Of a stretch of DNA of 64,000 nt, positions 36,266 to 45,218 are shown piece by piece. The notes under the pieces were generated by a model. It worked only from the letters and a program-made list of their open reading frames with translations, did not search any database and was not told where the DNA came from. The stretch lies in the NCBI GenBank assembly GCA_963709485.1, contig CAVPWE010000001.1, forward strand, positions 248,001 through 312,000, written 5' to 3'. This stretch comes from JAXDBM01 sp963709485. GTDB lineage: Bacteria; Desulfobacterota; Syntrophia; Syntrophales; Fen-1087. The stretch's first letter is position 1. Each line of letters opens with the position of its first letter. Made by a program: the position numbers and the translations under genes.

Positions 36266-36316
36266 ATCGGTCATGAATGAATAAGTATTCGGTATTACGA
36301 TATAAATATTCATGAC
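36266..36316. promoter_or_regulatory. Long inverted repeat upstream of the small secreted protein gene
   Basis: CGGTCATGAAT (36267-36277) is perfectly inverted as ATTCATGACCG (about 36305-36315) around an A+T-rich centre of roughly 27 bases. This lies in the gap between the secreted-protein gene and the end of the lipid kinase gene and may be a two-site operator. Confidence 0.45.
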
Positions 36317-36436
36317 CGGACCGGCGGATATCAAGAGCGGCAAAAGGGAAATGAGGCATTGCTCCCCACAAGATGGGGAATTACGCATCATCGCCGCGGG
36401 GCTGTCGTTCCGGAAGAGCCTCTTTGCGGCGCTTCC

Positions 36437-37378
36437 TCACGGTCGGGTGATCATCTTGATCGCGCCGGGAACCATGTCGATGGTGACGGGCAGTCGGCCC
36501 GGCTGTTCCCCGTCCACGTCCAGCAGCACCGTCTGCTCCGATTCGGCAACGACGCGCAGTGCGGTGCGGGTGAATACCTGCCCGATCGTCTTGATCCTGC
36601 CGTTGTAGAGTCTGGGAAGGTTCAGGAAGACTTGGGGAAGGGTCATATCGCCGATCACGGTCACATGAAAAAGGCCGTCATCGATCACCGCGTCGGGGGC
36701 GACGCACATCCCGCCGCCGTGGTATTGGCCGTTGGCCACGGCGACGTTCCAGATCGTGACGTCCATCTCGAAATCGCCATCCACGTGAAGACGAATCCGT
36801 TTCCTGCCGTAGGAGAAGATCGAAATGACCGTCGCCCAGATAAAAGAAAGGAAGGGACCGAATCGCTTGCTCGTTCTGTTGACGCGGTCAACGACCTCGC
36901 CTCCGAGGCCGAAGCTGGCGATGTTGTGAAAATAACGGACCGTCGGCCGTCCCCCGTGATCCTGAAATTGAAGCCTCCCCAGATCGATTTTGCGGACATG
37001 GCCCCTTCGCAGGATCTCCAGTGATTTTTCCAGATTTCGATCCAGGGGAGGGGTCCGGGCGATATCGCACCCGGTTCCGTTCGGAATAAAGCCCAGCAGG
37101 GCATCGGGGCGGACGGGCCCGGTTTCGTCCATGAAGCCGTTCACCGTTTCGTTGAGGGTTCCGTCTCCGCCGACGCATACGATCCGCGCGCATCCCTGCA
37201 GGAGATGATGCCTCGCGATCCCTGTCGCGTCATCGGGTCCGGCGGTCATGCACGTTTCGAAAGAACCGAGAAGCCGTCTTGCCTCGCGCTCGATCCGGTG
37301 CCACTCCCGCCCGGTGGAGCCGTGGCCGGCATGCGGATTGACGATGAAAACCGTTCGGTCGAGATCCAAAACCTGCAC
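36437..37378 (-). CDS. Diacylglycerol/sphingosine kinase-like lipid kinase
   Basis: This protein of about 313 residues matches the YegS/DgkB lipid kinase fold: VFIVNPHAGHGSTG near the start, CVGGDGTLNETVNGFM near residue 80, and FIPNGTGCDIAR near residue 108. These are the ATP-binding loops of the family. It probably phosphorylates a lipid at the membrane. The N-terminus is uncertain: the frame has no ATG in the right place. I chose the GTG at 37378 (GAGGAAG upstream), but a TTG at 37420 is possible. A TTGACA box on the minus strand lies at about 37460. Confidence 0.82.
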   Translation of the reverse strand: MQVLDLDRTVFIVNPHAGHGSTGREWHRIEREARRLLGSFETCMTAGPDDATGIARHHLLQGCARIVCVGGDGTLNETVNGFMDETGPVRPDALLGFIPNGTGCDIARTPPLDRNLEKSLEILRRGHVRKIDLGRLQFQDHGGRPTVRYFHNIASFGLGGEVVDRVNRTSKRFGPFLSFIWATVISIFSYGRKRIRLHVDGDFEMDVTIWNVAVANGQYHGGGMCVAPDAVIDDGLFHVTVIGDMTLPQVFLNLPRLYNGRIKTIGQVFTRTALRVVAESEQTVLLDVDGEQPGRLPVTIDMVPGAIKMITRP

Positions 37379-37523
37379 CTTCCTCGCAAGATTCTGCCGC
37401 AGCGGAACAGACCGCGGCAATGTTTTTATACCGGAAGACTAATACACGGGGGTCGATTTTGTCAAAGCGAATCCCGGAGGGCGGGACGAACCCTTGCTTT
37501 AACGGCCGGGTCCCGTTATTGTC

Positions 37524-37553
37524 TTGACAGGGATTCTTCATTTCCGATACATT
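37524..37553 (+). promoter_or_regulatory. Sigma-70 promoter candidate for the DUF116 gene
   Basis: TTGACA (37524-37529), an 18-base spacer and TACATT (37548-37553) lie 60 bases upstream of the DUF116 start. Confidence 0.45.
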
Positions 37554-37612
37554 CCCGCCGTCACGATAGCTTCGAAGCGTCCGGCGGCGGGCGGCAGATC
37601 CGCACTTCACTC

Positions 37613-38155
37613 ATGGTGAACTCTTTAAAAAAAATCAGGTTCATGATGACCCTTTTCCTTCTTCCTCTCCGGCTTCCGGGGGGGAGGCAGGGCCTCTACG
37701 ATGATTTCATCAGAAGGGCCAACGAATCTTTCCGGGATGATTTCAACCGGGTTCCCGTCAAAGACCGGGCGATTCTCCTGCCGCACTGTCTGATCCATCC
37801 AAAATGCCCGGCGAAGTTCTCGAAGGAGAACGGGATCCTCTGCATTCAATGCAAGCTCTGCCGATGCGGCGAAATCAAGGCCCTCTGTGACGAGCGGGGC
37901 CTGCAGTTTTATATCACGCCCAGTTCCGGCTTCACGAAGAGGCTCGCGGAAAGGAAGAGACTGAGGGCGGCGGCCGGCGCGACATGCGGTTTTGAAATCG
38001 GAAAGCAGATCCGTTCGACCCGGATCACCATGAAAGGCATCGATCTGAAACGGAGGAAAGTCGTTCCCCAGGTTGTCCTGACGCAGCGGTATGACTGCCT
38101 GGATAACGATGTGGACTGGGAAGCCATCCGGAAGATCGTTCTGAACGGCGCCTGA
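37613..38155 (+). CDS. DUF116 domain protein
   Basis: The 180-residue protein shows the DUF116 pattern: RAILLPHCLIHPKCPA near residue 53, then ILCIQCKLCRCGEIKALC near residue 76. That Cys-rich core suggests Fe-S or zinc binding. DUF116 proteins are found mainly in anaerobes; the function is not established. The ATG at 37613 lies 28 codons before the conserved part, and the N-terminal stretch has a hydrophobic patch (FMMTLFLLPL) that may be a membrane-associated segment. The transporter gene follows 28 bases later. Confidence 0.82.
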   Translation: MVNSLKKIRFMMTLFLLPLRLPGGRQGLYDDFIRRANESFRDDFNRVPVKDRAILLPHCLIHPKCPAKFSKENGILCIQCKLCRCGEIKALCDERGLQFYITPSSGFTKRLAERKRLRAAAGATCGFEIGKQIRSTRITMKGIDLKRRKVVPQVVLTQRYDCLDNDVDWEAIRKIVLNGA

Positions 38156-38183
38156 GCGCCGGGAATCACAGCCGGACAAGACG

Positions 38184-38903
38184 ATGAATGCAAAAGCCCA
38201 TCGGTATTACGACCTGATCATGGTCTTTTTCGTCGTGGTGCTGATCGTCAGCAACATCCTTTCGTCGGCAAAAATCGTCGACTGGGGCTTGTCGCTGTTC
38301 GGCATGCCGCTTGCCTTTGACGCGGGGACGCTGCTCTTTCCGGTCAGTTATGTTTTCGGCGATATCCTGACGGAAGTCTATGGCTATCGAAAATCACGCC
38401 GGGTGATCTGGGCAGGCTTCGTCTGTCTTGCCCTGACCAGCCTGGTTTTTTACATTGTTCAGGTTCTTCCGGGCGATGCGACCTGGGAGAAGACGGCGGG
38501 GCAGAGCGCCTACAATGCCGTATTTCAGGGAATGACCTCCGGCGGCATCGTCCTGGCAAGCCTGATGGGATACTGGCTGGGTGAATTTTCAAACTCCTTT
38601 GTCCTGGCCCGAATGAAAATTCTGACGGCGGGGAAGTGGCTCTGGACGCGGACGGTCGGCAGCACCCTGATCGGCGAAGGCGTCGATACGGTTGTTTTCA
38701 TTCTGACGGCGACATTTTTCGGTGTTTTTCCCGCATCGCTGGCGGCGAGCCTGATCGCGGCCAATTATATTTTCAAAGTCGGCATCGAAGTCTTCATGAC
38801 GCCGGTCACGTACAAGGTCGTCGGCTTTCTCAAACACGCCGAACAGGAAGATTACGACGATAGTCGGACGGACTTCAATCCCTTCCGGTTCGCTGAAAAA
38901 TAG
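38184..38903 (+). CDS. Queuosine precursor transporter (YhhQ/VUT family)
   Basis: The 239-residue membrane protein has about six transmembrane helices and the family motif FPVSYVFGDILTEVYGYRKS near residue 53. The family imports queuosine precursors such as preQ0 or preQ1. The ATG at 38184 follows DUF116 by 28 bases. I saw no preQ1 riboswitch; the gap is too short for one, so regulation would be through the upstream promoter. Confidence 0.9.
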   Translation: MNAKAHRYYDLIMVFFVVVLIVSNILSSAKIVDWGLSLFGMPLAFDAGTLLFPVSYVFGDILTEVYGYRKSRRVIWAGFVCLALTSLVFYIVQVLPGDATWEKTAGQSAYNAVFQGMTSGGIVLASLMGYWLGEFSNSFVLARMKILTAGKWLWTRTVGSTLIGEGVDTVVFILTATFFGVFPASLAASLIAANYIFKVGIEVFMTPVTYKVVGFLKHAEQEDYDDSRTDFNPFRFAEK

Positions 38904-38956
38904 CGCAGTTCCTTTGCCGGCAGCGCTTTGAGCGGGCCGATGCGTTGGATCATCCC

Positions 38957-40336
38957 ATGACTGGAAAACGGAACACAGCCGAAGATTCCGGTGCCGTGCT
39001 GGTCGTCGGCGCCGGCGCCGGCGGTATGATGGCGGCCGGAAAGGCGGCCGAAGACGGCGCGCTGGTGCTGCTGCTGGACAAGATGGATGCGCCGGGGCGG
39101 AAAATCCTGATCAGCGGAAAGACGCGCTGCAATCTGACCAATCAAAAGCCGCTGGAGGATTTTATCGGCATGTACGGCGGGAACGGATGCTTTCTTCACC
39201 GTGCGTTTCGGGCCTTCTTTCGCGATGATCTGCTGGCGCTGCTGAAGCGGTACGGCGTCGAAACCAAGATCGAGCGCGGCGGCCGGATCTTTCCCGTCTC
39301 CGACCGGTCCGGCGATGTCGTCAAGGCCCTGCGTCAATATGCGGCCGGCCATGGCGCCGTGCTGAAGACACGCATCCGGGTCACGGGAATTATTGTCCGG
39401 GACGGGCGGGTGCGGGGCGTGCAGACCGACGGCGGCGAGATACCCGGAAGGGCGGTCATCCTGGCGACCGGCGGTGCGACCTACCCGGGAACGGGCTCTG
39501 CGGGAGACGGGTATGAGATGCTCCGGAAACTCGGCCACACCATCGTTGCCGTCCGCCCGTCCTTGGTCCCCCTGGTTGTCGAAGAAACGAAACGGGCCCG
39601 GTCGATGCAGGGGATCAGCCTGCGCAACATCCGCCTGACCGCCTTTCGGTGTCCGGCGCAGGACATCGACGACGCACGGGTCCCGCGGGAGGAGGCGGGT
39701 CGGGGAATCCGGGGCGGGAAGGCCAGGCCGCCCGTGATCGAAAGCCGCAGAGGCGAGATGATGATTACCCACTTCGGCATCGGCGGACCCGTCACGCTCC
39801 TCATGAGCCTGGCGGTGGTGGACGCCCTTGCCGAGGGGCCGGTGAGCGTGGCCATCGACCTCAAACCGGCTCTGGGCATGGAGCAGCTGCGTGAACGGGT
39901 TCAGCGTGACTTGGACCGCCACGGCAGGAGGAGGTACGGGCGCATCCTCGAAGGCTTTCTCCCCCGGAAGATGATCGTCCCGTTTGTCGACATGACGGGC
40001 ATTCCCGAAGAGAAGCCGGCGCACCAGATCAACGCGGCGGAGCGGGAAAGGATCGCTCGCACGCTGAAGTCCGTGCGCTTCAACATTCGGGGATCCCTGC
40101 CCCTGGCGTCCGCCATCGTGACGGCCGGTGGCGTCTCCCTGGATGAAATCGATCCGCGCACCATGGCTTCGCGCCTGGTCAAGGGACTTTTCTTCTGCGG
40201 CGAGGTGATGGACATCGATGCCGATACCGGCGGCTACAACCTGCAAGCCGCCTTTTCGACGGGCTATCTGGCCGGCATGCAGGCGTCGGCCTGTGTCAAG
40301 AGCGGGCAAAATCGCCCGGGTCAGGCGGGTCCATGA
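38957..40336 (+). CDS. BaiN/HI0933-like FAD-dependent oxidoreductase
   Basis: The 459-residue flavoprotein has an N-terminal FAD loop (VLVVGAGAGGMMAAGKAAE), the family motif SGKTRCNLTNQ near residue 52, the phrase LATGGATYPGTGSAGDGYEM near residue 170 and a C-terminal GEVMDIDADTGGYNLQAAF FAD contact. BaiN-like enzymes reduce C=C bonds in varied substrates. The ATG at 38957 is chosen over a TTG four codons earlier. Its stop overlaps the following ABC ATPase by four bases (ATGA), so it is translated with that exporter. Confidence 0.88.
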   Translation: MTGKRNTAEDSGAVLVVGAGAGGMMAAGKAAEDGALVLLLDKMDAPGRKILISGKTRCNLTNQKPLEDFIGMYGGNGCFLHRAFRAFFRDDLLALLKRYGVETKIERGGRIFPVSDRSGDVVKALRQYAAGHGAVLKTRIRVTGIIVRDGRVRGVQTDGGEIPGRAVILATGGATYPGTGSAGDGYEMLRKLGHTIVAVRPSLVPLVVEETKRARSMQGISLRNIRLTAFRCPAQDIDDARVPREEAGRGIRGGKARPPVIESRRGEMMITHFGIGGPVTLLMSLAVVDALAEGPVSVAIDLKPALGMEQLRERVQRDLDRHGRRRYGRILEGFLPRKMIVPFVDMTGIPEEKPAHQINAAERERIARTLKSVRFNIRGSLPLASAIVTAGGVSLDEIDPRTMASRLVKGLFFCGEVMDIDADTGGYNLQAAFSTGYLAGMQASACVKSGQNRPGQAGP

Positions 40337-41238
40337 TTGTCCAGGCGGAGCATCTGCGAAAAGTATTCGGGGCGCTGACCGCCGTGGAGGATGTCTCCTT
40401 TCATGTAGCGCCGGCTGAATGCTACGGCATCCTCGGACCGAACGGGGCCGGAAAGACAACGACCATCCGGATGATTTACGGATTTTCCCCCATGACGGCG
40501 GGCCGACTGACCGTTTTCGGCCTGGATGTCGGTCGCGACATGCGCGCGATCAAGGCCCGGATCGGCGTGTGCCAGCAGGAAAACAACCTGGATACGGACC
40601 TGACCGTTCTGGAAAACCTGATCGTATTTGCCCGCTACTTTCGCATTCCCCGTCGGGCAGCCGCGGAGAAGGCCATGACGCTCCTGGCGTTCATGGCCCT
40701 GGAGCACCGGAAAGAATCCAGGGTCCTCGACCTGTCCGGGGGGATGATGCGCCGGCTCGTCCTGGCCCGCGCCTTGATCAACGCCCCGGACCTGCTCATC
40801 CTCGACGAGCCGACGACGGGGCTCGATCCCCAGTCCCGCCACCAGGTGTGGGAGCGCCTCGATGAACTGAAGACACGGGGAATGACGCTCCTGCTGACGA
40901 CACATTACATGGAGGAGGCCTCGCGGCTCTGCGACCGTCTCATGATCATGGACCATGGACGCATCCTGGTCGAGGGCCGGCCGGCGGATCTGGTGCGGGA
41001 TTATGTGGGGCATGACATCATCGAAGTGTCCGACCCCAAACCCGCCCTTCGACAGTTCGTTCAGTCGCACGGCCTGCACCACGAGGACCTGGGACACCGT
41101 CTCATCATCTACGGAAACGACCATGATGAACTGTACCATGAGATCCGCGACACCTATTGCCGGGAAGGGTGCATCATGCGCATGGCGTCGCTGGAGGACG
41201 TTTTTCTGAAGCTGACGGGTCGGGGGCTGCGGGAATGA
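40333..41238 (+). CDS. NodI-type ABC transporter ATP-binding protein
   Basis: The 301-residue ATPase has Walker A GPNGAGKTTT near residue 35, the signature LSGGMMRRLVLARALI near residue 135, Walker B LLILDEPTTGLDP and a switch His in TTHYMEEA, and a C-terminal regulatory region. This is the NodI/daunorubicin class with ABC-2 permeases. It overlaps the flavoprotein gene by four bases and the permease gene by four bases, so all three are coupled. Substrate unknown; the family exports lipid-linked or hydrophobic molecules. Confidence 0.9.
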   Translation: MIVQAEHLRKVFGALTAVEDVSFHVAPAECYGILGPNGAGKTTTIRMIYGFSPMTAGRLTVFGLDVGRDMRAIKARIGVCQQENNLDTDLTVLENLIVFARYFRIPRRAAAEKAMTLLAFMALEHRKESRVLDLSGGMMRRLVLARALINAPDLLILDEPTTGLDPQSRHQVWERLDELKTRGMTLLLTTHYMEEASRLCDRLMIMDHGRILVEGRPADLVRDYVGHDIIEVSDPKPALRQFVQSHGLHHEDLGHRLIIYGNDHDELYHEIRDTYCREGCIMRMASLEDVFLKLTGRGLRE

Positions 41239-41999
41239 GGGGTGTTCTCAATGTCTGGCTGCGGAACTGGACGGTTTACCGGCAGAACTGGAAAATCGGC
41301 TTTCTCGCCCCCCTGCTGGAGCCTTTGTTCTATCTGCTGGCCTTCGGGTACGGGCTGAGCGCCCTGGTGGGCAGAATTCAGGATCAGGGAGCGGAGGTCT
41401 CCTATACGGCTTTCATCGCGCCGGCGCTGATCGCCATCAACATCATGAACAACGCTTTTTTTGAAAACACCTACAGTTCCTTCGTCCGCATGTACTATCA
41501 GAAGACCTTCGATGCCATGATGGCGACGCCTCTGTCCGTGGACGAGATCATCACGGGAGAAATTGTCTGGGGGGCCGCCAAGTCCGTCTTTTCGACGATG
41601 ATCATGATGGTCGTCATCAGCCTGTTCGGACTCATCTCCTATCCGGCCGGATTTCTCCTGATCCCGCTGGCGTTCGTCGGCGGGATGGCCTTCGGCGCCA
41701 TCGGCATGTGCTTCACGGGCATCGTCCCGCACATCGACCTCTTCAACCTGCCCTTTTTTCTGTTCATCACGCCCATGTTCCTGTTCAGCGGCACGTTCTT
41801 TCCCGTGGAAAATCTTCCCCAGTGGGCTCAATACATGGCCATGGCCCTGCCCCTGACCCATCTGACCCTGCTGGCGCGTTCCCTCTGCTACAGCCGGTTC
41901 GAAGGGGAAATGCTCTGGTCGCTGGCTTTCCTGATCGCTTTCGGGGCGATATTTTTCCCGCTGGCGCTCCATAAGATGCGCCAGCGGCTGATCAAGTGA
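41235..41999 (+). CDS. NodJ-type ABC-2 permease
   Basis: The 254-residue membrane protein has about six hydrophobic segments and the NodJ-type opening MRGVLNVWLRNWTVYRQNWK with LEPLFYLLAFGYGLSALVG. The motif FLFITPMFLFSGTFFPVENL near residue 168 is an ABC-2 signature. It pairs with the upstream ATPase. The ATG at 41235 overlaps the ATPase stop by four bases. It converges on the aminotransferase gene, whose stop is 12 bases away. Confidence 0.9.
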   Translation: MRGVLNVWLRNWTVYRQNWKIGFLAPLLEPLFYLLAFGYGLSALVGRIQDQGAEVSYTAFIAPALIAINIMNNAFFENTYSSFVRMYYQKTFDAMMATPLSVDEIITGEIVWGAAKSVFSTMIMMVVISLFGLISYPAGFLLIPLAFVGGMAFGAIGMCFTGIVPHIDLFNLPFFLFITPMFLFSGTFFPVENLPQWAQYMAMALPLTHLTLLARSLCYSRFEGEMLWSLAFLIAFGAIFFPLALHKMRQRLIK

Positions 42000-42011
42000 G
42001 GTTCTTTGCTC

Positions 42012-43340
42012 TTACAGGAGGGGGAAGGACGAGGTGATGCTTGAGGAGTCGATGTACTCGACGATCTTGTCGGCAATCTTCCGGACAACGGCCTCGAAGT
42101 TTTCGGGGTCCTTGTCCAGCAGAGTCATCCGGAACCCCTGCAGGGAGGTGAAGAACGACGTCAGGGGGACCACGCAGATGCCCGTCGAACCCAGAAGGTA
42201 ATAGACAAAGCGCTTGTCGAACTCGATCTTGTCGTTCACCAGGTTTTCAATGTAACTTTTGATTTCGGGCTGCGCGATGGGCAGCGTCTGCCGGTGGTTC
42301 ATGACGGATTCGTTGAAAACCGCGGTCATGTAGAAAGCGCCGTTGGTGCGGTTGACCGTCAGGTAAGGAACGTCCTTCAGGATGTCGTAGGCGATGTTGG
42401 AGAGATTCTCGTAGTGGCGTGTCCGCTCGTTCAGGTAATTCCTGTATTCCGGATGGGTCATGATCCGCGGAATGGCCATCTGCGGGAGGGTCGTCGAGCA
42501 GACCTCCGACATTTTCTGGTGGAGAATGGTATTGATGTAATTGTCGAAAATCGGGTCTTTGCCGGCGTTGTAGACTTCCACCCAGCCGCACCGGGCACCG
42601 GGCCACGGAAATTCCTTGGAGATGCCCTTCATGCTGATGCCGGGCACATCTTCGATGACATCGGACAGCGGGACCGTTTCCTTGTTGTTGTAGATGATGT
42701 TGATGTAGGTTTCGTCAAACATGACGAACAGTTCATACTCCTTGGCAATCCGGATAATCTGTCGGAGCGTCTCTACCGGATAGACGAAGCCGGTCGGATT
42801 GTCCGGATTGATGACCAGGATCCCCACAATGGATTTGTGGCTTTTCACCTTCTGCTCCAGCTCGCGGATGTCCGGATACCAGTTGCTGTAAGGGTTCATC
42901 CGGTAGGTGTTGGGCGGAAACGAGGCGTGCAGCACTTCCGCGAGCAGGTGCGTGGAGTAGGTCGGCTCGGGCAGAATGATCCGCGCATCGATGCGGATGG
43001 AGCTGTAGGCCCGGGCGATGGCGTCTCCCAGCCCGTTGAAGAAGATGATGTCTTCGGGGCTCATCTGCAGTTTGCCCCGCTGATTGACGAGTCCGGCCAG
43101 GTATTCCCGGGTTTCGTTCATCCCCTTGGTCGGGGAATAGGCATAGGACAGGTCCTTCCTCAGAATGTCGATCAGGACCTCCTTCATCCAGTCCGGGATT
43201 TTCTCGCCTTTGTTGACCGGATCGCCGATATTTTCCCATTCGACCTGAACGCCGTACTCTTTCAGCTTGTTGGCCACGGCCACGATGTGCCGGATTTCAT
43301 AGGTCAGGCCGCTGCCGCTCCTTGCGATGTCAAACCTCAT
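42012..43340 (-). CDS. Class I/II PLP-dependent aminotransferase
   Basis: The 442-residue enzyme has NPDNPTGFVYP near residue 188, MFDETYINIIY near residue 211, and the PLP-binding Lys242 in GISKEFPWPGARCGW. That context (FPWPGARCG after Lys rather than the common SKxxxxxGxRxG) marks an aspartate-aminotransferase-fold subgroup of unclear substrate. The open N-terminus includes SGSGLTYEIRHI. No partner gene tells the amino donor. It lies beside the activase gene with 97 bases between. Confidence 0.86.
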   Translation of the reverse strand: MRFDIARSGSGLTYEIRHIVAVANKLKEYGVQVEWENIGDPVNKGEKIPDWMKEVLIDILRKDLSYAYSPTKGMNETREYLAGLVNQRGKLQMSPEDIIFFNGLGDAIARAYSSIRIDARIILPEPTYSTHLLAEVLHASFPPNTYRMNPYSNWYPDIRELEQKVKSHKSIVGILVINPDNPTGFVYPVETLRQIIRIAKEYELFVMFDETYINIIYNNKETVPLSDVIEDVPGISMKGISKEFPWPGARCGWVEVYNAGKDPIFDNYINTILHQKMSEVCSTTLPQMAIPRIMTHPEYRNYLNERTRHYENLSNIAYDILKDVPYLTVNRTNGAFYMTAVFNESVMNHRQTLPIAQPEIKSYIENLVNDKIEFDKRFVYYLLGSTGICVVPLTSFFTSLQGFRMTLLDKDPENFEAVVRKIADKIVEYIDSSSITSSFPLL

Positions 43341-43437
43341 AAACCCCTCATCTATTCCGAATCATTTGGAATTTTGTCTCAATAATTTTCTTACTATACC
43401 ACAATCAGGAAAAATCGCCATATCTTTTTTATGGGGT

Positions 43438-44205
43438 TCAGAGACGCTGTGCCAGCAGTGCCGCGCCGATCGCCCCGTTCACCTGAGCGTACACCGAAAC
43501 CTCGACGGGGAAGCCGATGGCTTTTTCGAAGGCCCGGACGACGCCGACATTTTTTGCCACGCCGCCGGTCATCATGACGGGGGGGCTGACGCCGACGCGG
43601 TTGGCCATGGCCAGCACCCGCGCACAGATGGATTCGTGAATGCCGGCGATGATGTTTTCCCGTTTCTCGCCCTTGGCGATCAGGGAGATGATTTCCGACT
43701 CGGCAAAAACAGTGCAGAGGCTGCTGATCTTCGCGGGCTGATCGGCCTGAAGGGACATCCTGCCGAATTCGTCGAGATCCACCTCCATGGCCCTGGCCAT
43801 GACCTCCAGAAAACGTCCCGTTCCGGCGGCGCACTTGTCGTTCATGGCGAAATTGGCGACTTTGCCCCGGTCATCCAGCAGGATGGCCTTGCTGTCCTGG
43901 CCGCCGATGTCGATGATCGAACGGATCATCGGGTTGATGTGCCGGGCGCCGGCGGCATGACACATGATCTCCGTGACCGGCTTGTCCGCCATGGCCAGGC
44001 TTTTCCGGCCGTAGCCGGTCGACACGATCCGGCCAACGGCGGATCGGTCCATCTGCAGATCCGCGAGGACGGCGTCAAAGACTTTTCTGCCGGCGCTTTC
44101 CGCATTGTAGCCCGTGAAAATGACCCGGCTGGCCAGGATTTTCCCATCCCTCATGATGACGGCCTTGGTGCTGATGGATCCAATGTCAATGCCGGCTGTG
44201 TACAT
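43438..44205 (-). CDS. CoA-dehydratase activase, BadF/BcrA/HgdC family ATPase
   Basis: The 255-residue ATPase of the ASKHA fold has GIDIGSISTKAVIM at the N-terminus, IIDIGGQDSKAI near residue 96, and the two bridging Fe-S cysteines at Cys125 (DKCAAGTGRF) and Cys164 (SSLCTVFAESE). Such activases use ATP to drive one electron into 2-hydroxyacyl-CoA dehydratases or benzoyl-CoA reductase. No dehydratase or reductase subunits are in the window, so the target is elsewhere or unknown. Downstream neighbour: aminotransferase. Confidence 0.9.
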   Translation of the reverse strand: MYTAGIDIGSISTKAVIMRDGKILASRVIFTGYNAESAGRKVFDAVLADLQMDRSAVGRIVSTGYGRKSLAMADKPVTEIMCHAAGARHINPMIRSIIDIGGQDSKAILLDDRGKVANFAMNDKCAAGTGRFLEVMARAMEVDLDEFGRMSLQADQPAKISSLCTVFAESEIISLIAKGEKRENIIAGIHESICARVLAMANRVGVSPPVMMTGGVAKNVGVVRAFEKAIGFPVEVSVYAQVNGAIGAALLAQRL

Positions 44206-44294
44206 GCCCTCCCTTTCTGTGGATATGACCGCCGTTTCCGTTCGGCCTGCTTTGCGAATTCCCCCGGCGCCGATGTCCCGCCGGTTTTTCAGGT

Positions 44295-45218
44295 TTACGA
44301 TTTCCCCTTCTTCTCTTTCATTTCGCGGCTGATGATCAGGGAATCCTCGGAGGGCAGGGTCTCGGCGCGGATCTCCGCTTCCTCCATGGCCGCGTTGATC
44401 GCGATGGTGAGAAAAGCGATCGCGTCCGGCAGCGAGCAGTTCTTGGTGGCCTCCACCCCCAGGGCGATCTTATGCTGTCGGGTCATCGCATAATAGGTCA
44501 GCGATCCCCGCTGTTCCTTGTGACGGGATTGGCGGATGGCCGTATCGGTGTTGTTGACCAGGAAATGATAGTCCGCGTTCCGGATTCTGCCGTTGGACCG
44601 CCTTGCGACCCTCTGAGCAAAATTCCCGGGTTCCAGTTTTTCGCCGTTGCGCAAATGGTAAATGGGCGCGTCGATGACGTTGCACTGTCCCCATTTGGAG
44701 GGGTTTCGCTTCCTGGAAATCCATTTGTGGGCGTAAAAATCGTAGGCCTGATGGAGATTGAGGACATAGTCGGCACGATGGATCAGCGATTTTGCCAGGT
44801 CAACCACTTTGGCATCCGGGTTGCGGCGGGACATTTTTTCCGGCAAGTCGAAAAGACGGTTCATGTCGCCCCCCAGTCCCTGTCTCTTTCCCTTCGAAAT
44901 GGCGACCGCATTCAGGCGGGGCACCACAATGAGATTGCCCCTGCTGAGCGTGATCCGGGCGTAACGCTCGGCCGCCAGATAACCGGCCTTCTCGTCACCG
45001 TGAATGCCGCCGATGACAAGCAGCGTCGGCCCTTTTTCCCTGCCGGAAATGAAATGAACGGTGACCTCCTGGGGGGTCCGCGCAAAGTAGGTGCTTTGCC
45101 GGTGGTGCGTGGTGGGCGGCGTTCTGACGGCCAACAGACGGGAATTAGGGATCAGCAGCAGGAATGCGGCAATGGCAAAGCCCAGGGCTACAGTCTTGAC
45201 TCGCCGATGATCTGCCAT
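44295..45218 (-). CDS. M14/M99-type zinc carboxypeptidase, Csd4-like
   Basis: The 307-residue protein has an N-terminal membrane or signal segment (about residues 8-26), then a carboxypeptidase fold: GGIHGDEKAGYLAAERYA near residue 70 with the first zinc His and Glu, GGDMNRLF near residue 115, and NLHQAYDFYA near residue 153 with the third ligand. GVEATKNCS near residue 252 may hold the catalytic Glu. It overlaps the L,D-transpeptidase-like gene by 31 bases. With that neighbour it matches the Csd4/Csd6 peptidoglycan-trimming pair of Helicobacter, but succinylglutamate-desuccinylase-like activity is an alternative. Confidence 0.78.
   Translation of the reverse strand: MADHRRVKTVALGFAIAAFLLLIPNSRLLAVRTPPTTHHRQSTYFARTPQEVTVHFISGREKGPTLLVIGGIHGDEKAGYLAAERYARITLSRGNLIVVPRLNAVAISKGKRQGLGGDMNRLFDLPEKMSRRNPDAKVVDLAKSLIHRADYVLNLHQAYDFYAHKWISRKRNPSKWGQCNVIDAPIYHLRNGEKLEPGNFAQRVARRSNGRIRNADYHFLVNNTDTAIRQSRHKEQRGSLTYYAMTRQHKIALGVEATKNCSLPDAIAFLTIAINAAMEEAEIRAETLPSEDSLIISREMKEKKGKS

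Noticed and set aside
38156..38183. preQ1 riboswitch before the queuosine precursor transporter
   Set aside because: The gap is only 28 bases and lacks the riboswitch core.
38852..40459. Open frame of over 500 codons on the minus strand over the BaiN-like gene
   Set aside because: It is the antisense shadow of a clear flavoprotein and shows no family motif.
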